Source: Colletotrichum lupini (taxonomy: Eukaryota > Ascomycota > Sordariomycetes > Glomerellales > Glomerellaceae). Taken from it: a stretch of DNA of 64,000 nt. The notes under the pieces are model-generated. The model saw only the letters and a list, made by a program, of their open reading frames with translations, made no database searches and was not told the origin of the DNA. The DNA is taken from assembly GCF_023278565.1 (NCBI RefSeq), contig NC_064677.1, positions 4,030,001-4,094,000 on the forward strand, written 5' to 3'. Each line of letters begins with the position of its first letter. Within the stretch, counting starts at the first letter, position 1. The position numbers and the translations under genes were made by a program. Of the stretch, positions 58,876-64,000 are shown in pieces.

Positions 58876-60839
58876 ATGTCAACCAGGAAAGTTAGAGTCA
58901 AGAAGTTGAGCGTCAAGACGCTTCTTCCTGTGCTCAGAGAGACCGATATTGATGCTGCTGAGTACGAATCTTTGACTACCGAGACTCAAATCGCGACCGG
59001 TGTCGAAGCCGCCGAAGAAACTGTGAGTCACGTCTTTGCCCATATCGCAGCCAGATATCACGTGACCCACCATGTGATATGCCTTGGCACCCACGGCTTA
59101 TCCACTTCTCACTTATAGCTCGCCAGAGCAACAACAGCCACATACTGACCGCAAATCAATAGGAATACCATCTCCAGTCAATTCTTAAAGAGGCAGGCAC
59201 CAGCAATGACCAAGAAATTCCTGTCCCGCCTCCTCAGGAGAGTCAGATCAACTATGATCAACTCTACCCCAGTAACTTTCAGCAACCTACCTCTTTCATT
59301 CGCTTCTCGCAGACTGTCGAGGAATGCATTGGCGTTTCGTATGACATGACAACTGAGGATGATGAGTTCTTGAAGCAGTACAATGCCACCAAGAAGACAG
59401 TCGCCTCTCAACTGTCAGAAGATGACTTTGAGCGCATTATGGAAGTGTTCGAAGACACAGCTTCTGAACAGACTCCATTCGCTTCCATAGACAACACAGT
59501 GGTCGGCTATGATCTGATGGTGCCCTCTCTTACCTCGCTCGGTGGCAACAAGCTCATGGCGCACTCCAAGTACGTCTACGAGCACTGGAAGACGCGCCGG
59601 CAGACGCTCGGCAACAAACCTATTCACCCAAGCGTCAAGTTCGAGACACATCAGGAAAGTGACGAGGCCGACCCATATGTGTGTTTCCGACGCCGTGAGG
59701 CCAGACAAACGCGAAAGACACGGCAACGAGACGTTCAGAGCGCCGAGAAACTCAAGCGACTTCGCAGAGAACTTGAAGATGGTCGGCAGCTCATCATCCA
59801 GTCTTATGAGCGCGAGATGCTCAAACGTGAACTACTTACCTTTGATCGGGCCATATTCGAGCAGAGAGCCAAACTCAAGGAGATGAAGGTCAAGCTCGGC
59901 ATCAAAACCGAGGACGACGACCTCATCAACCACAAGGTATGTCAAACACCATCGTCCGGCAGTCCAGAGACGTGTGCTGACCGGGCACAGCCTCCCAAGA
60001 AGAAGCCCGTGGAGGCGCCTGCTCTCCAGAAGCCACCCGGCAACCACCTTCGCATTGCCGTGCGGCCGGATGGTCGATCCATGGAGGCAGACTTGTTGCA
60101 GCTGGCAGATAAGCTCGCTGAAAAGGAGAATGAGTTGCGCGCAGATGTTGAAAGCAAGGTCCACAACCACCGAAAGTGGAACCAGAACCATGTGGAACTC
60201 ACGCGAGACCCCCTGTCCCCGGTCAAGGAACAACGCATGGAGGCCAGCTTCCGTCCTGCCAAGACTCAGTATCTGATGACGCCTCCCGCATCCACATCTT
60301 CCGAGTCAGATGCCATGGACGTTGATGAAGAACCCGAACCTGTACCTGATAGAAGCGACATGTCGGTCTTCCAGTTCACAGCCGGCGGCGGCAAAGAGAA
60401 GCCCTCCAGCAGCCAAGCAGCCTTCCGCCGACGCATTGGCCGATTGGGTCGGCTGTGGATCGACCGCCGGGGAATGAGTGGAATGACTACACCGCCGAGG
60501 GTGGAAGGCGAAGAGTATACTGATCGGTGGAAGTATGACCAAGACGACGAGGACGAACCGCAGGTTTACGAGGTGGACCCATATGACACGCGAGCCTTGA
60601 AGTTCCGCGCGACGATCCCCTTGTCGCAGTATGTGTACCAGCGCCGGCAACTTCCGCATGAGGGCATGGCCAACGGCCAAGCAACTCCGCAAGTAGCAGC
60701 AGCGGCTGGCAGACCTGCACTGCCGCAGCCTCCGACGCCGCAGCAGCAGGGTCAACCACAGCCGCAAGCAACGCCGCAGCAACCGCGGCAGCCGCCTCAG
60801 GCTTCTCCGCCAGCTCAACCTGCTGCTACCCCCTCATGA
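58876..60839 (+). CDS. EPL1: EPL1, enhancer-of-polycomb-like NuA4 subunit (589 aa)
   Basis: Three exons: 58876-59022, 59163-59936 and 59991-60839. Intron 2 (GTATGT...ACAG, with CTGAC branch) is 54 nt and contains no stop, so retaining it would add 18 residues in frame. The EPcA domain fills the N-terminal half: KLSVKTLLPVLRE, EYHLQSILKEAG, IPVPPPQESQINYDQLYP, FIRFSQTVEECIGVSYDMTTEDDEFL and DPYVCFRRREARQTRKTRQRD. The C-terminus has the conserved VYEVDPYDTRALKFRATIPLSQYVYQRRQ and a Pro/Gln/Ala tail. Epl1 anchors Esa1 and Yng2 to nucleosomes in the NuA4 and piccolo histone acetyltransferases. Length fits filamentous-fungal orthologues (about 590 aa). Confidence 0.96.
59937..59990 (+). other. 54-nt in-frame intron of EPL1
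   Basis: Canonical GTATGT donor and ACAG acceptor; length divisible by three and no stop codon. Retention gives an 18-residue insert. Confidence 0.75.
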
Positions 60840-62834
60840 GAGATGGTCTGGCCTTCAAGGCGCGATCTCTACTCCTCATCCTCGGATGACGTGTGTTGTA
60901 TAACCCCCATTGGTGTTTTGGTTGTATTCCGGTTTTGTACAAAGGGCCTGGTGGCTGGCAGGCGGGCAGGCAGGGCGGTCGGTTAGGCGTGGCGTTTTGG
61001 GTTGAGATGGGTCTCATGTAAAGTAAATGAATGTAAAAGAAGAGGAGTTGGAGACCGGTGGTCGTGGTCTACCAAGACGAAGGCCCTCGGCCGGGGTTAG
61101 ATGATTCCCCAAAGACAATAAAGAAAGATGAATAATGTACTTCAAAGCCCCCCTCTATCGGTGACTCGATCGCCTGTTGCTTTTCCTGTGCAAGCGGAGG
61201 GAATTGTTCTCGTCGGCCATAGGCGCGGTCGGCCGGATCTTGGCGGAGATGACGATGGAGGTCGGCTTCCGGCGGCTGGCGGCGTCTGACTCTGCTCGGC
61301 GACTCGATGCGCATTGCCTTGCTCTGTGGTAGCGGGCGGTGGTAAAAAATAGAGGACCGGTAGCTTCATGAACTCTCGTGTGCCTCAACCCGTGGTGTGT
61401 CGTGGTGTGTCGGGAGGGGGAAGGAGGAGGTAGGTAGTGGTGGTTTGTAAGGTGACTCGGAGAGAGCTTGCGACAAGCGGGTGGTCAGGCGCGGCATTAT
61501 GCCTGGGTGGTGGTATCTGGCTGACAAAAACCACGGGTTAGCAGGTTGTTGAATCTGAACAGCTTCTGTATTATTGTTCAAAGAGGCGAGAACAAACCTG
61601 CAACAGCCCTCACAGCTTGCTCAAGGAGAAAAGACGGTGGTGTTGTGGGTGAGGTAGGTAGTCGTGGAGGAGGTCAGCAGGTCGACCTTTGTCTTGTTGG
61701 AGAGGCTGTCTCTCTCCCCCGTCACCCCGATTCGGCTGATATGTGCCCGCAGATCCCTCGGCCGATCACGAGACAGGACAGGAAGAATGGGGGAACCATG
61801 AAGAGGGCTTAGAAGAGCGATGCAAAGGACAGGAGAGGGGGAATGAGGGAGAAAAAAAAAAGTGAGTATACCTGTAGCAACCGGCCGCAGAAAGAGGGGC
61901 GAGAGAGAAATATCCTGGAGCAAAAGAAGAGAAAGAATTGTGTAGTGAGAACGGGAAGGGGGAGTCCACTTTCTTGTCGAGGCTTGCACGGTGGTGGGTG
62001 TGGGGATAAATGTGTGTGCATTTTGGAAGCCTCAGAAAGGTACCTTTGACCGGGGTTTGTGAGCGATAAAAACGGTGCGCCAACAGGGGCAATGGGAAAA
62101 TACTGGCTCTGAGTATGCCTAGATCATGGGCTACAGAATAGAGGTATCGCGTATTTCGTCAGTGAGGTTCAATCTCTTGGGGGAAAAGGACACAGAGACT
62201 GAGGAAGAAAGGAAGGAGACCGAGCAGATGTCTTCGGGTTGAGGTGAGGCGGGCGGCGTTTGCCGGGAGGTTACACCTAGGCAGGAAGGCTGGTAGGCTA
62301 AAGGTAACGGAGGGGGGGGGGGAGGGCGGCTCACCTGTGGACATTTGCGCAAAAGGCAGAAAAAGGGTCCGGTGCAGTACGGCGTTGTGTGTCAAGAACC
62401 GTTGTGGCAGCTCTACCTTACGCAGTACCTTACCGCAGCAGGTATGCTACGCAGCCGCGCTTCTGCTTTTGCTTCTGCTTCTGCTCTTGGGGCCCGTGGG
62501 CAGGGGACCAAAGTCGGGGCCCCATAATTACCCATCCACAGTTCTGTCGTTGGAAAACCGATATGGACATCCCACCAACGGGATTACCCCTCCTACGTCA
62601 ACTTCTATTTTTCCATTGGCCCATGGCTGACTTTTTTTTCTTCTCTTCTTTGCGACAGACAGCTGACAGTGGCCATGCTTCTTTTGCTTATAGGAATTTC
62701 CCATACTTGTGGCGTAATAAGAGAATATATTCGGACTTGACAAACCGAAATCATCTTCTGGTATTTTTCAAAAACTAACTAATTCGTGGTGAGGAGGGTG
62801 AAATCAACGGTCGAATCTGGCAAAGTCCAGCCCC
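60840..62834. other. 2.0-kb region EPL1 3' side to KAE1
   Basis: No gene recognised. It has low-complexity GTGGT/GGTGG tracts at 61380-61670, a G11 run at 62312-62322 and a CTTCTG microsatellite around 62460-62490. It holds the presumed EPL1 3' UTR and KAE1 promoter. Confidence 0.5.
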
Positions 62835-64000
62835 ATGAGCGACACCGCAACCCGTCCACCAAAGAGGCCCCGCGATCTAAACCTCGACATCGACACCCCA
62901 CCAACACCTCAACACCACTACCAACAGCAACAGCAACAGCATCAGCAACCACCACCACCCGCAGCCATGACCGCAGAATCCCCCTCCAAGCTCACGACAG
63001 CAAACATGACCAAGAAGCGCGGCCTCATCGCCCTCGGCTGCGAAGGCTCCGCCAACAAGCTCGGCATCGGCGTGATGCTCCACAACGGCACAGAGTCCAC
63101 CATCCTCTCCAACATCCGCCACACCTTCGTCTCCCCGCCCGGCACCGGCTTCCTCCCCAAAGACACGGCCAAGCACCACCGCTCCTTCTTCGTCCAGATC
63201 GCCCGTCGCGCCCTCCGCGAGGCCGGCGTCGCCGTCGCCGACGTGGACTGCGTCTGCTTCACAAAGGGCCCCGGCATGGGCGCGCCGTTAACCAGCGTCG
63301 CCGTCGCCGCCCGCACCTTGGCCCTGCTGTGGGACAAGCCCCTCGTCGGCGTCAACCACTGCGTCGGCCACATCGAGATGGGTCGCACCATCACCGGCGC
63401 GCAGAACCCCGTCGTGCTGTACGTCAGCGGCGGCAACAGCCAGGTCATCGCCTACGCCGAGCAGCGGTACCGCATCTTTGGCGAGACGCTCGACATCGCC
63501 GTCGGCAACTGCCTCGATCGCTTTGCGCGCACACTCGAGATCAGCAACGACCCGGCGCCGGGATATAATATCGAGCAGCTGGCCAAGAAGGGGGCGCGGT
63601 TACTGGAGCTGCCGTACGCCGTCAAGGGCATGGATTGCTCCTTCTCGGGCATCCTCGCCTATGCGGATATTCTCGCAGGCCAGATGAAGGCGGCGCAGGC
63701 CAAGGGGGAGGAGACGTTTACACCGGCTGATTTGTGCTTTTCCCTGCAGGAGACAGTGTTTGCCATGTTGGTCGAGATCACGGAGCGGGCCATGGCACAC
63801 GTTGGCAGCAATCAGGTATTGATTGTGGGAGGTGTCGGCTGCAACGAGAGGCTACAAGAGATGATGGGTGGCATGGCTGCGGAGAGAGGCGGCAGTGTCT
63901 ATGCGACAGACGAGCGCTTCTGCATCGACAACGGCATCATGATTGCTCATGCTGGCCTATTGGCCTACGAGACCGGCTTCAGGACGTCCCTCGAGGACAG
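62835..64000 (+). CDS. KAE1: KAE1, tRNA N6-threonylcarbamoyladenosine transferase subunit (partial, C-terminus beyond window)
   Basis: Open to the right edge, 388 codons visible, with no intron seen. The Kae1/TsaD core begins at [21 protein letters not shown] and includes the metal-binding H-x3-H (HCVGH, residues 175-179 from Met 62835), the [14 protein letters not shown] nucleotide loop, [16 protein letters not shown] and [12 protein letters not shown]. Kae1 is the catalytic subunit of the KEOPS complex, which makes t6A37 on ANN-decoding tRNAs and also supports telomere maintenance. The start is uncertain: Met 62835 adds a 57-residue disordered Gln/Pro-rich extension, while Met 63006 ([11 protein letters not shown]) gives the usual family start. 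Only the final few dozen residues appear to be missing. Confidence 0.95.
   Translation, partial: MSDTATRPPKRPRDLNLDIDTPPTPQHHYQQQQQQHQQPPPPAAMTAESPSKLTTANMTKKRGLIALGCEGSANKLGIGVMLHNGTESTILSNIRHTFVSPPGTGFLPKDTAKHHRSFFVQIARRALREAGVAVADVDCVCFTKGPGMGAPLTSVAVAARTLALLWDKPLVGVNHCVGHIEMGRTITGAQNPVVLYVSGGNSQVIAYAEQRYRIFGETLDIAVGNCLDRFARTLEISNDPAPGYNIEQLAKKGARLLELPYAVKGMDCSFSGILAYADILAGQMKAAQAKGEETFTPADLCFSLQETVFAMLVEITERAMAHVGSNQVLIVGGVGCNERLQEMMGGMAAERGGSVYATDERFCIDNGIMIAHAGLLAYETGFRTSLED

Noticed and set aside
1..64000. tRNA, 5S rRNA, CRISPR array or secondary-metabolite cluster
   Set aside because: No convincing B-box/cloverleaf, no 5S-like sequence and no spaced direct-repeat array were seen. No polyketide synthase, peptide synthetase or terpene genes are present.

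Overview
The window looks like nuclear DNA of a filamentous ascomycete, most probably a Sordariomycete. The reasons are short GT-AG introns (about 50-110 nt, with CTAAC/CTGAC-type branch sites), the protein families present, and two AT-rich blocks with the CpA/TpG depletion left by repeat-induced point mutation (RIP). A Colletotrichum-like fungus is my best guess for the genus, but that is inference. I support 22 protein-coding genes, most of them rebuilt exon by exon by matching intron phase. I recognise no rRNA, tRNA or CRISPR array.

Left arm, 1-35.9 kb: dense housekeeping genes. In order: a bZIP-like protein; a nucleolar-type SMAP-domain protein; RAMP4/Ysy6 (ER translocon); a small mitochondrial membrane protein; MID1 (stretch-activated Ca2+ channel subunit); YOP1 (ER shaping); an RFX transcription factor; aspartokinase HOM3; a KIN17-like protein; SPT4; a POP8-like RNase P/MRP subunit; PPT1/PP5 phosphatase; ESS2/DGCR14 splicing factor; COQ8 kinase; RRP36; an FCP1-like HAD protein; eEF1-gamma; and mitochondrial ribosomal protein uS9m. 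Many sit in divergent or convergent pairs with 170-500 bp between them. They are independent housekeeping genes and do not form a biosynthetic cluster.

Middle, 35.9-57.1 kb: a gene-poor compartment with one supported gene, a Q-rich protein with a conserved C-terminal region behind a long pyrimidine-rich leader (47.5-48.9 kb). It also holds a 753-bp non-autonomous DNA transposon with 43-bp perfect terminal inverted repeats and an 8-bp target duplication (38.9-39.65 kb). The interior of that element is heavily RIP-mutated while its ends are clean. A second RIP island lies at 50.6-51.4 kb, and a run of 91 consecutive G bases at 51.6 kb.

Right arm, 57.1-64 kb: housekeeping genes resume. Calcineurin B (CNB1) and the NuA4 subunit EPL1 are divergent, and KAE1 (KEOPS tRNA modification) runs off the right edge.

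The most notable items are the TIR element with RIP confined to its interior, the second RIP island with the adjacent G91 tract, a basic-region protein without a leucine zipper, an FCP1-like protein with Asp-to-Asn in its HAD motif, a possible X-box upstream of the RFX gene, and several unusual micro-exons. All family assignments come from reading the translated sequence; no database search was run.
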